From Gammaproteobacteria bacterium (GTDB lineage Bacteria > Pseudomonadota > Gammaproteobacteria > Thiohalomonadales > Thiohalomonadaceae), in assembly GCA_026196575.1 (NCBI GenBank), contig JAPHSX010000010.1, forward strand, positions 1 through 64,000: a stretch of 64,000 bases of DNA, read 5' to 3'. The translations under genes were made by a program, and so were the position numbers. Below are positions 56,273 through 64,000 of this stretch, one piece after another. Within the stretch, counting starts at the first letter, position 1, and every line of letters starts with the position of its first letter. The notes under the pieces are model-generated. The model was not told the origin of the DNA. It worked only from the letters and a program-made list of their open reading frames with translations, and ran no database searches.

Positions 56273-57345
56273 TGCGCCGCACCGAGATCACCCTGGATCT
56301 GGGAGCCCTGCGTCACAATCTGCTGCGTCTGCGCGCCGCCGCCCCCGCCAGCCGCGTAATGGCGGCAATCAAGGCCAACGGCTATGGCCACGGCATGGAG
56401 CGGGTGGCGCGTACCCTCGCCGAGGTCGATGCCCTCGGGGTCGCCTGTCTGGAAGAGGCAGTGAGGCTGCGCGAGGCGGGGATCACCACCCCCATCACCC
56501 TGCTCGAAGGCTTCTTTCATGCCGACGAACTTCCCGTTATCTGCCAGCACGCCCTCGATGTGGTGATTCATCACGCGCAACAGATCGCGATTCTGGAGCA
56601 GCGGCCGCCAAGCCCCCCGTTGCGGGTCTGGCTCAAGGTCGATAGCGGCATGCACCGTCTGGGCGTTCCGGCCGATGAGGCACGGGCGCAGTGGCAACGT
56701 CTGGCGGCGATCAGTGGGGTGGTGGTGAACGGAGTGATGACCCATCTCGCCAATGCCGACGACCTGAAGGATGCCAGCACTGTGCGGCAGCTAAACCTGT
56801 TTCACGCCAGCTGCGAAGGTCTGCCCGGTGAGCGTACCATCGCCAACTCCGCCGGACTCCTTGGCTGGCCGCAGAGCCATGCCGAGTGGAATCGTCCCGG
56901 CATTGCCCTCTACGGGGTCTCCCCCTTTGTCGGTGGCCGTGCCGCAGAGCACGGCCTGCGCCCGGTGATGACCCTGCGCTCGGAGTTGATCGCGGTCAAC
57001 CGTCTGCGGCAGGGCGACGCCATCGGTTATGGCGGCAGCTGGCGCTGTCCCGAGGCGATGGCGGTGGGTGTGGTGGCAGTGGGTTACGGTGACGGCTATC
57101 CGCGCCACGCCGTCGCCGGTACCCCGGTGTTGCTTAACGGCAGGCGGGTCCCGCTGGTAGGGCGCGTTTCGATGGATATGCTGACGGTGGATTTGCGCGG
57201 CCAGCCGGAGGCCTCTATCGGTGACGGGGTGGTGTTGTGGGGGGAGGGGCTGCCGGTGGAGGAGATCGCCGAACACGCCACCACCATTCCCTATGAGCTG
57301 CTGTGCGGTGTTACCGGTCGGGTGCGCGTCATCGAGAGGGGTTGA
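56272..57345 (+). CDS. alr: alanine racemase
   Basis: This PLP enzyme makes D-alanine for peptidoglycan. The 357-residue product has the PLP lysine Lys34 in IKANGYGHG, the SGMHRLGV motif, the RPGIALYGVSP segment and the catalytic tyrosine region (AVGYGDGYPRHA). It starts in the dnaB stop and is followed six bases later by radA. The dnaB-alr arrangement occurs in many gammaproteobacteria. Confidence 0.96.
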   Translation: MRRTEITLDLGALRHNLLRLRAAAPASRVMAAIKANGYGHGMERVARTLAEVDALGVACLEEAVRLREAGITTPITLLEGFFHADELPVICQHALDVVIHHAQQIAILEQRPPSPPLRVWLKVDSGMHRLGVPADEARAQWQRLAAISGVVVNGVMTHLANADDLKDASTVRQLNLFHASCEGLPGERTIANSAGLLGWPQSHAEWNRPGIALYGVSPFVGGRAAEHGLRPVMTLRSELIAVNRLRQGDAIGYGGSWRCPEAMAVGVVAVGYGDGYPRHAVAGTPVLLNGRRVPLVGRVSMDMLTVDLRGQPEASIGDGVVLWGEGLPVEEIAEHATTIPYELLCGVTGRVRVIERG

Positions 57346-57351
57346 ACGTCT

Positions 57352-58716
57352 ATGGCCAAGGCAAAGGTTAACTACAGTTGCAGCGCCTGTGGCGCCACGG
57401 CGAATAAATGGGCGGGTCAGTGCTCGGAGTGCGAGGCGTGGAACACCATGCTGGAGGTGGTGGTGCAGCCTGTTCTGTCGCGCGGCGGCCGCTTTGGCGG
57501 TTACACCGGTGAGGCGGCAGGCGCGGCCGTGCAGCTGCTGCGCGAGATCAGCGCCGATGATGTGGCGCGCACCCCGACCGGGATCGGTGAGTTTGACCGG
57601 GTGCTGGGCGGCGGACTGGTGCCCGGTTCGGTGGTACTGATTGGCGGTGACCCCGGCATCGGCAAGTCGACACTGCTGCTGCAGACCCTGGCCGAGCTGG
57701 ATCAGCAATTTACCACCCTCTACGTCAGCGGTGAGGAGTCGCCCCAGCAGATCAGCCTGCGTGCCAAACGGCTCAAACTTGCCATCGACAACATGCGCCT
57801 GCTGCCGGAGACCCGGGTCGAGGGGATCATCGCCACGGTGGTGAAGGAGCGCCCGCAGGTGGTGGTGATCGACTCCATTCAAACCATCTTTACCGAACAG
57901 CTGCAGTCGGCCCCCGGCTCGGTAGCCCAGGTGCGCGAGAGCGCGGCACAACTGGTGCGCTATGCCAAGCAGAGCGGGGTCTCGCTCTTTATTGTCGGCC
58001 ACGTCACCAAGGATGGGCAGCTCGCCGGGCCGCGGGTGCTGGAGCATATGGTCGATACGGTGCTCTACTTCGAGGGTGACAGCGGTAGCCGCTACCGGGT
58101 GGTGCGCGCCTTCAAGAACCGTTTTGGCGCGGTCAACGAGCTGGGGGTCTTTGCCATGACCGAGCTGGGGTTGAAGGAGGTCGCCAACCCGTCGGCGATC
58201 TTCCTTTCACGCCATGAGGAGGCGGTCTCCGGCAGCGCCATCATGGTGACGATGGAGGGGAGCCGCCCGCTGCTGGTGGAGGTGCAGGCACTGGTGGATG
58301 AGACGCATCTGGGCAATCCACGGCGCGTCACCGTGGGACTGGAGCAGAACCGTCTGGCGATGCTGCTGGCGGTGTTGAGTCGTCATGGCGGGGTCGTGAC
58401 CCACGATCAGGATGTCTTTATCAATGTGGTGGGCGGGGTGCGCCTGAGCGAGACCGGGGCTGATCTGGCGGTGCTGCTCTCGGTGCTCTCCAGTCTGCGC
58501 AATCGCCCGCTGCCGCAGGGGCTGATTGTCTTTGGTGAGGTGGGGCTGGCCGGTGAGATTCGTCCGGTGCCCAATGGTCAGGAGCGCATCAGGGAGGCGG
58601 CCAAGCACGGCTTTACGCGTGCTGTTGTACCGAAGGCGAATCTGGGTAAGCGTGCCATTGAGGGGATGGAGGTGATTGGAGTGAGCCGGCTTGCCGAGGC
58701 ACTCGACTATTTCTAG
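57352..58716 (+). CDS. radA: DNA repair protein RadA
   Basis: RadA (Sms) promotes branch migration in recombination. The 454-residue product has an N-terminal zinc finger (Cys10, Cys13, Cys24, Cys27), Walker A GGDPGIGKST, Walker B VVVIDSIQT, the RadA-specific KNRFG motif and a Lon-like C-terminal domain (GEVGLAGEIRPV). It ends 30 bp before the convergent PilZ gene with no terminator in the gap. Confidence 0.97.
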   Translation: MAKAKVNYSCSACGATANKWAGQCSECEAWNTMLEVVVQPVLSRGGRFGGYTGEAAGAAVQLLREISADDVARTPTGIGEFDRVLGGGLVPGSVVLIGGDPGIGKSTLLLQTLAELDQQFTTLYVSGEESPQQISLRAKRLKLAIDNMRLLPETRVEGIIATVVKERPQVVVIDSIQTIFTEQLQSAPGSVAQVRESAAQLVRYAKQSGVSLFIVGHVTKDGQLAGPRVLEHMVDTVLYFEGDSGSRYRVVRAFKNRFGAVNELGVFAMTELGLKEVANPSAIFLSRHEEAVSGSAIMVTMEGSRPLLVEVQALVDETHLGNPRRVTVGLEQNRLAMLLAVLSRHGGVVTHDQDVFINVVGGVRLSETGADLAVLLSVLSSLRNRPLPQGLIVFGEVGLAGEIRPVPNGQERIREAAKHGFTRAVVPKANLGKRAIEGMEVIGVSRLAEALDYF

Positions 58717-58746
58717 CTGCGCCTGAGTGGATGTGCGCCAGGGTGG

Positions 58747-59130
58747 CTACGGCGCGACTGCCAGCAGCTCCCCCAGCTCTCGCTCCAGCAGCCCTTCATC
58801 CCCCAGATTGAGTTCCACCATCCGTTTCAGGTGGGTGATGCTGTCGAGATCGATGTTGTCGCAGCGAAATCCAAGCTGCCCCTCTTCATGGTGCACGATG
58901 TGACCGACCATCATGATAGTGGTGTCGGTCGCGTTCAGGGCGAGCATCAGCCGGCAGCTGCACGGCGGGCACTCAACGAAGTTCTCCGGCGCCGCCAGCA
59001 GTGCCCCCTTGAGCGAGATATCGTGCAGTTGACTCTGCCACTGCTGTGCACCGCAGGCCAGGGTCACCGCGCAATCCATGGGGATGCGGGTGAAGTGGCG
59101 GCGGTTGTGAGTGGGGTTTTCCATGTTCAT
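58747..59130 (-). CDS. PilZ-domain c-di-GMP receptor
   Basis: A 127-residue single-domain PilZ protein. The N-terminal arginine motif RRHFTRIP and the DISLKGALL loop (D/N-x-S-x-x-G) form the c-di-GMP site. With several cyclases and phosphodiesterases at 4-14 kb, it is a plausible receptor. AGGAGG stands seven bases before the ATG. It starts 10 bases after the FHA gene, so the two form an operon and may act together, which is inference. Confidence 0.9.
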   Translation of the reverse strand: MNMENPTHNRRHFTRIPMDCAVTLACGAQQWQSQLHDISLKGALLAAPENFVECPPCSCRLMLALNATDTTIMMVGHIVHHEEGQLGFRCDNIDLDSITHLKRMVELNLGDEGLLERELGELLAVAP

Positions 59131-59140
59131 TGGCCACCTC

Positions 59141-59743
59141 CTAGGTCAGAGTAAACTGCATCTTCACGTTACCCAGCTGAATGATGTTGCCATCTTTCAG
59201 CTGCCGACTCTCCTCGCCGATGGGGACGCCATCCACCTTGGGGCTGTGTCCGCCCTCAAGGTGGGTGATGAAGTAACCGTCGCCACGGCGGGCGATAACG
59301 GCGGTCTGTACCCCGGCCTTGCCAAGGTTGGTCAGATTGTTTTTCAGACTGATGGTCTTGCCAACATTGTTGCCGCTGAGAATCTGCAGCCAGGCACTCT
59401 TGGGCGCCGCTTTTGTCGCTGCATTGAGGCCCTCTCCATCATCCTCGCTGGCCGTGGGGGTGAAGGAGTAGAGCAGGCTGTGTTTGCCGATCTGAATCTG
59501 GTCGTTGTCCTTGAGGGTCTGTTCCCGTGTCGTGGCGCCGTTGATCAGCAACCCCTCAGGAGTGCCGAGGTTACGCAGCACTGATACATTATTTTTTGTG
59601 GTGATGGTAGCGTGGCGCGGTTGTACCGCAAGACTGTCAATCTGCAGCTGGCTGGCGGGATCACTGCCGATCACCATCTCGCCTTCGCTCACCTGAAAAA
59701 TCTTGAGCATCTTGCCTTTAAATGACAGGGTCAGTTTTGACAC
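59141..59743 (-). CDS. tandem FHA-domain protein
   Basis: A 200-residue protein with two FHA-like beta-sandwich domains (about 1-95 and 115-200). The first has IGSDPASQLQIDS, the PRHATI histidine and NG near LLINGATT; the canonical arginine and serine of the phosphothreonine site look altered. The second is more degenerate (VDGVPIGEES, LKDGNIIQLG). FHA domains bind phosphothreonine peptides, but here binding is uncertain. GTG 59743 has CGGAG seven bases upstream; an in-frame TTG at 59776 is an alternative. It is co-oriented with PilZ. Confidence 0.85.
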   Translation of the reverse strand: MSKLTLSFKGKMLKIFQVSEGEMVIGSDPASQLQIDSLAVQPRHATITTKNNVSVLRNLGTPEGLLINGATTREQTLKDNDQIQIGKHSLLYSFTPTASEDDGEGLNAATKAAPKSAWLQILSGNNVGKTISLKNNLTNLGKAGVQTAVIARRGDGYFITHLEGGHSPKVDGVPIGEESRQLKDGNIIQLGNVKMQFTLT

Positions 59744-59843
59744 TGGAAAACTCCGGGATTGCTGATTTACCGGCAATTATAGTAGTAGTTATTGTCTGCC
59801 GGCACATCCTTTTCGTGCGAATTCCGCAACATGAGTCACGTTG

Positions 59844-61136
59844 TTAAAGGACATTGGTGCTTTCGTCCACCGTTTTACGTTGCGTCGGGTCGATGCGCAC
59901 CGTCTTTACGGTGTTGGCACCGGTCTGCACGATCTCGATGGGATAGCCCTCCAGCAACAGGCTGGTGCCCGCCTTGGGGATGGTCTCCAGATATTCGGTA
60001 ATCATGCCGTTGAGGGTTTTGGGGCCGTTGGTCGGCAGATCCCACTGCATGATGCGGTTCAGTTCGCGAATATTGGCACTGCCATCGACCAGGAAGGTGC
60101 CATCCTCCTGCGGGTGAATATCCTTGCTGCTGGTGGCCGGATCGGTGGTGAATTCACCGACGATCTCCTCCAGGATATCGTCCAGCGTTACCAGCCCCTG
60201 AATGTCGCCGTACTCATTTACCACCAGTCCGATGCGTCGGCGCTGACTCTGGAAGTTGAGGAGCTGGGTGTTGAGTGGGGTCGCCTCGGGGATGAAGTAG
60301 CTTTCGCGTACGATCTGCTCGAGATCCTCCTTCGTCACCTCCTGTTTGCGTTGCAGGCCGAGAAAGTTGCGAAGGTGGAGGATGCCGACCACCTGGTCGA
60401 TGTCACCGCGATAGACCGGCAGGCGGGTGTGTTGGCTGTTGTGCAGTTGCTTGAGGATCTGCTCCCACTCATCCTCCAGGTCGATACCGACGATCTCGTT
60501 GCGCGGCACCATGATGTCCTCCACCGTCGCCTTCTCCAGGTCGAGGATGCCCAGCAGCATCTTCTGGTGGCGTTGCGGGATCATAGCGCCCGCCTCGTTG
60601 ACCACGGTGCGCAGCTCCTCGCGGCTGATGCTGTGCTCGGTCAGTGCCTCCTGACTGATGCCAAAGAGGCGCATCATGGCGCTGGGAATGGTGTTGAAGA
60701 TCAGGACCAGTGGTGTCAGGGCCCAACCCAGTGGCTTGAGGATGGTGGCGGCCGGAAAGGCGAAGCGCTCCGGGCGCATCGCGGCGAGAGTCTTGGGGGT
60801 GATCTCGGCAAAGATCAGTACCACCACGGTAAGAACGGCGGTGGCTATCCACACTCCCTCCTCGCCAAACAGGCGTATCGCAAGAATAGTGGAGATGGCC
60901 GAGGCCAGGATGTTGACGAAGTTGTTGCCCAGCAGGATCAGGCCGATAAGGCGATCCGGACGCTTTAACAGCTCATGGGCACGGCGGGCCCCGGCGTGGC
61001 CGTCGCTGGCCAGATGGCGCAGGCGGTAGCGGTTCAGGCTGATCAGGCCTGTTTCCGAGCCGGAGAAGAAGGCGGAGACGAGGATCAGAAAGGCAATCAG
61101 GCTGAGTAAAACCCATATGGGAATGTCATTTAGCAA
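59844..61136 (-). CDS. CNNM/CorC (HlyC/CorC) family protein with DUF21, CBS and transporter-associated domains
   Basis: A 430-residue membrane protein with an N-terminal DUF21 region of about four helices (FFSGSETGLISLNR and LGNNFVNILASA), a CBS pair (MVPRNEIVGID and VVNEYGDIQGLVTLDDILEEIVGE) and a C-terminal CorC_HlyC domain. Family members transport or regulate Mg2+ and Co2+. The start is TTG 61136 with no clear ribosome site, so it is uncertain. It precedes the CcsA-like and ffh region. Confidence 0.92.
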   Translation of the reverse strand: MLNDIPIWVLLSLIAFLILVSAFFSGSETGLISLNRYRLRHLASDGHAGARRAHELLKRPDRLIGLILLGNNFVNILASAISTILAIRLFGEEGVWIATAVLTVVVLIFAEITPKTLAAMRPERFAFPAATILKPLGWALTPLVLIFNTIPSAMMRLFGISQEALTEHSISREELRTVVNEAGAMIPQRHQKMLLGILDLEKATVEDIMVPRNEIVGIDLEDEWEQILKQLHNSQHTRLPVYRGDIDQVVGILHLRNFLGLQRKQEVTKEDLEQIVRESYFIPEATPLNTQLLNFQSQRRRIGLVVNEYGDIQGLVTLDDILEEIVGEFTTDPATSSKDIHPQEDGTFLVDGSANIRELNRIMQWDLPTNGPKTLNGMITEYLETIPKAGTSLLLEGYPIEIVQTGANTVKTVRIDPTQRKTVDESTNVL

Positions 61137-61229
61137 AGAGGGTTACATCTCATAAACGAAAAGGAGAGGCAATTACAGGGGGCCGGGTAGTGAATGTCAA
61201 GGCATGCACAGGCGTGAATGGTCTGCGAA

Positions 61230-62036
61230 TCAGCTGCCGAGGATGAGTTCCAGCACCAGTTTGCTGCCGAAATAGGAGAGCATCAATACCGCAAAACCAC
61301 CCAGGGTCCAGCGGATCGCGGTACGGCCGCGCCAGCCAAAACGCCAGCGGCCCCACAGCAGGGTGGCGAAGACTATCCAGGCGGCGACGGAGAGCACGGT
61401 TTTATGGAGCAGGTGCTGTTCGATAATATTCTGGCTGTAGGGAATGGCGCTTAACAGTGAGACGCTGAGCAGCAGGAAGCCGATGCCGATGAGGCGAAAC
61501 AGCAGGCATTCCATGGTCTCCAGTGGGGGCAGGGCGCGGATGAAACCACCGGGGTGGCGGTTGCGCAGCTGTTGGTTCTGCACCGCCAGCAGTATGGCCT
61601 GAAGCGCGGCGAGGGTGAGCAGGCTGTAGGCGATGACCGAGATCAGGATATGTGCATCCAGCCCCGGTGTGGGGGAGGAGATCAGGGTGCCCTGGCTTTC
61701 CTGTAAATTTTGTAACAGCAGGCTCAGTGCGGCGAAGGGAAAGACCATAATCCCAAGATTTTCAATGGGTTGGCGCAGGGCGCTGAGCAGGATGAGGGTC
61801 GCCACCACCCAGCTGGTGAAGGAGAGGGCGAGAAAGAAGGAGAAATTGAGCCCCTCGGCGGTTACCACCCCGTGGTAAACGGTAACGGCGTGCAGTATGG
61901 TGGCAATGAGGCCACTGGCCAGGGCGGCGGCCTTGGTGCTACCCCGGGCCTCGATGCCCGAGGCCAGCCGCTTTATCAGCAGGCCTGCGGCCAGCAGGTA
62001 GAGGAGGAGGGTGATAGTGAGTACAGCGGAGTTCAT
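61230..62036 (-). CDS. CcsA-like inner-membrane protein (YpjD family)
   Basis: A 268-residue protein with about eight helices that fits the CcsA/YpjD cytochrome c assembly-like family (PF01578), which often flanks ffh. Histidines at HAVTVYHG, DAHILISVIAYS and HKTVLSVAAW may bind heme. AAGGGACG lies upstream of ATG 62036. Its exact role in cytochrome assembly is not established. The 280-bp gap after it (62037-62316) holds no gene that I can support. Confidence 0.88.
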   Translation of the reverse strand: MNSAVLTITLLLYLLAAGLLIKRLASGIEARGSTKAAALASGLIATILHAVTVYHGVVTAEGLNFSFFLALSFTSWVVATLILLSALRQPIENLGIMVFPFAALSLLLQNLQESQGTLISSPTPGLDAHILISVIAYSLLTLAALQAILLAVQNQQLRNRHPGGFIRALPPLETMECLLFRLIGIGFLLLSVSLLSAIPYSQNIIEQHLLHKTVLSVAAWIVFATLLWGRWRFGWRGRTAIRWTLGGFAVLMLSYFGSKLVLELILGS

Positions 62037-62316
62037 CGTCCCTTGCTTTTATTAACCGGTTGAGGCGCAATGTTCGCACAGGAGACCGGAGGGTTGAAGC
62101 CCTTTTCGTTGCACCGTGATGGTGGCGCTGATTTTGTGAGCAATTTCGCTGAAATGTGTCGCTGGATTTTGCTAGGGTGCCGGATTGGCGGTGCGAACCG
62201 GTGCGTTGTAATCAGCAGGTTATCGCCATATAGTTCGACAAACAGAGCCGCCTCGCGTTGGGGTGGGGATGAGCGAGGCGCTGGCAATGCCGCAAATGAG
62301 GGTGTGGAGAACCTGA

Positions 62317-63084
62317 ATGGAGATACGGGTACTGGGTTGCAGTGGAGGCATTGGCGGCAGTGGGCGCAAGACCACTTCGTTTCTTTTGGGGAGCGATGTG
62401 CTGATCGACGCAGGCAGTGGCGTTGGTGAGTTGTCGCTGGATGAATTGGCGGCGATTCGCCATATCTTTATCACCCACTCACATCTCGATCATATCCAGA
62501 TGCTGCCGCTGCTTTTGGATAGTGTCTTTGACCGGCTGGAGCAACCGGTGGTGGTTCACGGGCTGGCGCATACCCTCAAGGCGTTACGCGACCATATCTT
62601 TAACTGGGTGGTCTGGCCCGATTTTACCGCTCTGCCCAGTGAGGCGTTGCCGGTGCTGGTGATGCAACCGATGGCGCCGGGGGAGCAGGTCACCGTCGGT
62701 GATACCCGCTTTGGCATGATCCCGGTAAATCACATTGTCCCCACCGTTGCCTATACCGTGGAGTACCCCGGTGGTGTCTTTGCCTTCAGTGGCGATACCA
62801 CCACCAACGATACTCTGTGGGAGGGGCTTAATGCCCTCGACCGTCTCGATCACTTGATCGTCGAGGCGGCCTTCTCCAGCGGCGAGCTGGCACTGTGCGA
62901 GATGTCGAAACACTACTGCCCGCAACTGCTGGCCGCCGATTTGCAGAAGCTGCGTCACCACCCGCGGATCTACCTGAGTCACGCCAAGCCGGGTGAGGAG
63001 GAGATGATCTACCACGAGTGCCAGGAGCTGATCAACGACCGCCCGCTATGCCATCTGACAGGGGGGGAGCGTTTGGCGTTATAA
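62317..63084 (+). CDS. class II cyclic-nucleotide phosphodiesterase-like metallo-hydrolase
   Basis: A 255-residue metallo-beta-lactamase-fold enzyme. The HxHxDH metal motif is THSHLDHIQ (His54, His56, Asp58, His59), further ligands are probably in VNHIVPTVAY, FSGDTTTND and SHAKPGEE. The C-terminal pattern resembles class II 3',5'-cyclic nucleotide phosphodiesterases. It may hydrolyse cAMP, which would connect signalling here with cAMP, but the substrate is not certain. GGAGAACC precedes the ATG. The stop overlaps the -10 of ffh. Confidence 0.85.
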   Translation: MEIRVLGCSGGIGGSGRKTTSFLLGSDVLIDAGSGVGELSLDELAAIRHIFITHSHLDHIQMLPLLLDSVFDRLEQPVVVHGLAHTLKALRDHIFNWVVWPDFTALPSEALPVLVMQPMAPGEQVTVGDTRFGMIPVNHIVPTVAYTVEYPGGVFAFSGDTTTNDTLWEGLNALDRLDHLIVEAAFSSGELALCEMSKHYCPQLLAADLQKLRHHPRIYLSHAKPGEEEMIYHECQELINDRPLCHLTGGERLAL

Positions 63085-63085
63085 T
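63055..63085 (+). promoter_or_regulatory. candidate sigma-70 promoter of ffh
   Basis: CTGACA at 63055-63060 and TATAAT at 63080-63085, spaced 19 bp. The -10 overlaps the stop of the preceding gene, and a run of seven G lies in the spacer. Confidence 0.45.
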
Positions 63086-63150
63086 GCGCGCCAGCCACTC
63101 TCTACCCGCCGTGCCTTGTCACGGCCAGCCAATCGGGAACACCCTGAATT

Positions 63151-64000
63151 ATGTTCGATAGCCTTACATCGAGGTTGACCCAGACCCTGCGCAATTTGCG
63201 CGGCAGTGGTCGCCTGAGCGAAGAAAATATTAAAGATACCCTGCGCGAGGTGCGCATGGCACTGCTGGAGGCTGATGTGGCCCTGCCGGTGGTGCGCGAC
63301 TTTGTAGAGCACGTCCGTGTGCGTGCGGTGGGCCGGGAGGTGATGGAGAGCCTCACCCCGGGTCAGGCGCTGGTGAAGGTGGTACACGAGGAGCTGATCG
63401 CCCTGATGGGCGCGGCCAACGAAGAGCTCAACCTCGCCGCTCAGCCCCCCGCCGTGGTGCTGATGGCCGGTCTGCAGGGGGCGGGCAAGACCACCAGCGT
63501 CGGCAAGCTGGCACGCTGGCTGAAGGAGAAGAAAAAGCGATCGGTGCTGGTGGTCAGTGCCGATATCTACCGCCCTGCCGCCATCGAGCAGCTGAAGACC
63601 CTGGCCGCCGAGGTGGGGGTGGAGTTCTTCCCCAGTCGCGCCGATCAGGACCCGGTCGAGATCGCCCGCAATGCCATTGATGCGGCACGCAAGAAATATA
63701 TCGATGTGGTGCTGATCGACACCGCCGGCCGCCTCCACATCGATGAGCAGATGATGGGCGAGATCAAGCGGCTGCACGCAGCGGTTAATCCCGTCGAGAC
63801 CCTCTTCGTGGTCGACTCGATGACCGGCCAGGATGCCGCCAACACCGCCAAGGCCTTTGGCGATGCCCTGCCGCTGACTGGTGTCATCCTGACCAAGACC
63901 GATGGCGATGCCCGTGGCGGGGCCGCCCTGTCGGTGCGCCAGATCACCGGCAAGCCGATCAAGTTCCTTGGCGTTGGGGAGAAATCGAGCGCGCTGGAGC
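63151..64000 (+). CDS. ffh: signal recognition particle protein Ffh, N-terminal part
   Basis: Ffh is the SRP GTPase that delivers inner-membrane proteins to FtsY. About 283 residues are visible before the right edge, starting MFDSLTSRLTQTLRNLRG. They contain the N domain and G domain with P-loop GLQGAGKTT, DIYRPAAIEQLK, DTAGRLH and TKTDGDARGG. The methionine-rich M domain is beyond the window. It has a TATAAT promoter upstream and follows the phosphodiesterase-like gene. Confidence 0.97.
   Translation, partial: MFDSLTSRLTQTLRNLRGSGRLSEENIKDTLREVRMALLEADVALPVVRDFVEHVRVRAVGREVMESLTPGQALVKVVHEELIALMGAANEELNLAAQPPAVVLMAGLQGAGKTTSVGKLARWLKEKKKRSVLVVSADIYRPAAIEQLKTLAAEVGVEFFPSRADQDPVEIARNAIDAARKKYIDVVLIDTAGRLHIDEQMMGEIKRLHAAVNPVETLFVVDSMTGQDAANTAKAFGDALPLTGVILTKTDGDARGGAALSVRQITGKPIKFLGVGEKSSALE

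Noticed and set aside
62070-62429. 119-residue plus-strand open frame upstream of and overlapping the phosphodiesterase-like gene
   Set aside because: No ribosome site or recognisable family; it overlaps a well-supported gene in another frame.

Overview
The window is GC-rich, densely coded bacterial DNA. Gene content and order point to a gammaproteobacterium: miaA-hfq-hflX-hflK-hflC-DUF2065-hisZ-purA, and rnr-rlmB-rpsF-priB-rpsR-DUF2232-rplI-dnaB-alr-radA. A DsrS-like protein (22899-24056) suggests a sulfur-oxidizing lineage such as Chromatiales. That placement is inference. I see no rRNA, CRISPR array, prophage or insertion sequence.

1-7.5 kb: the start of a Kef-type antiporter gene (cut by the window edge), PEP synthase, HtpX, and a large membrane-bound GGDEF-EAL protein. 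7.7-14.3 kb: four overlapping or nearly touching signalling genes (GAF-GGDEF, a periplasmic-binding-domain histidine kinase, a single receiver, and REC-GAF-PAS-GGDEF-EAL). 14.3-20.2 kb: phosphoglucomutase, HtpG, a secreted protein with two PilJ/NarX-type motifs, a CxxC mini-protein, Hsp15 and a thioredoxin. 20.3-24.1 kb: a MoxR-type ATPase, a protein combining HExxH and VWA motifs, and the DsrS-like protein, separated by palindromic elements. 24.2-29.6 kb: adk, hemH, a helix-hairpin-helix protein, an AsrA-type Lon and a histone-like protein. 29.6-37.1 kb: moeA-mobB-mobA, a 75-aa orphan, queG, nnr, tsaE and an AmiC-type amidase. 37.1-46.7 kb: mutL to purA. 46.8-48.9 kb: an FTR1 iron permease fused to cytochrome c behind a Fur box, and tRNA-Leu(CAG). 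49-58.7 kb: rnr to radA. 58.7-64 kb: PilZ and FHA proteins, a CNNM/CorC-type protein, a CcsA-like protein, a class II phosphodiesterase-like hydrolase and the start of ffh.

Three themes connect the genes. The first is c-di-GMP signalling: three GGDEF proteins, two of them with EAL domains, and one PilZ receptor. The second is protein quality control and heat shock: HtpX, HtpG, Hsp15, thioredoxin, HflX/K/C, Lon and Hfq. Four stretches upstream of htpX, htpG, thioredoxin and hfq look like sigma-32 promoters with the usual 13-14 bp spacing. The third is metal and redox metabolism: molybdenum cofactor, ferrochelatase, iron permease and queuosine.

The best candidate for an undescribed system is the thioredoxin / MoxR ATPase / HExxH-VWA / DsrS-like run at 19.7-24.1 kb. 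It begins behind a heat-shock-type promoter and has hairpin elements in its gaps. All start and domain positions come from reading the sequence by eye.
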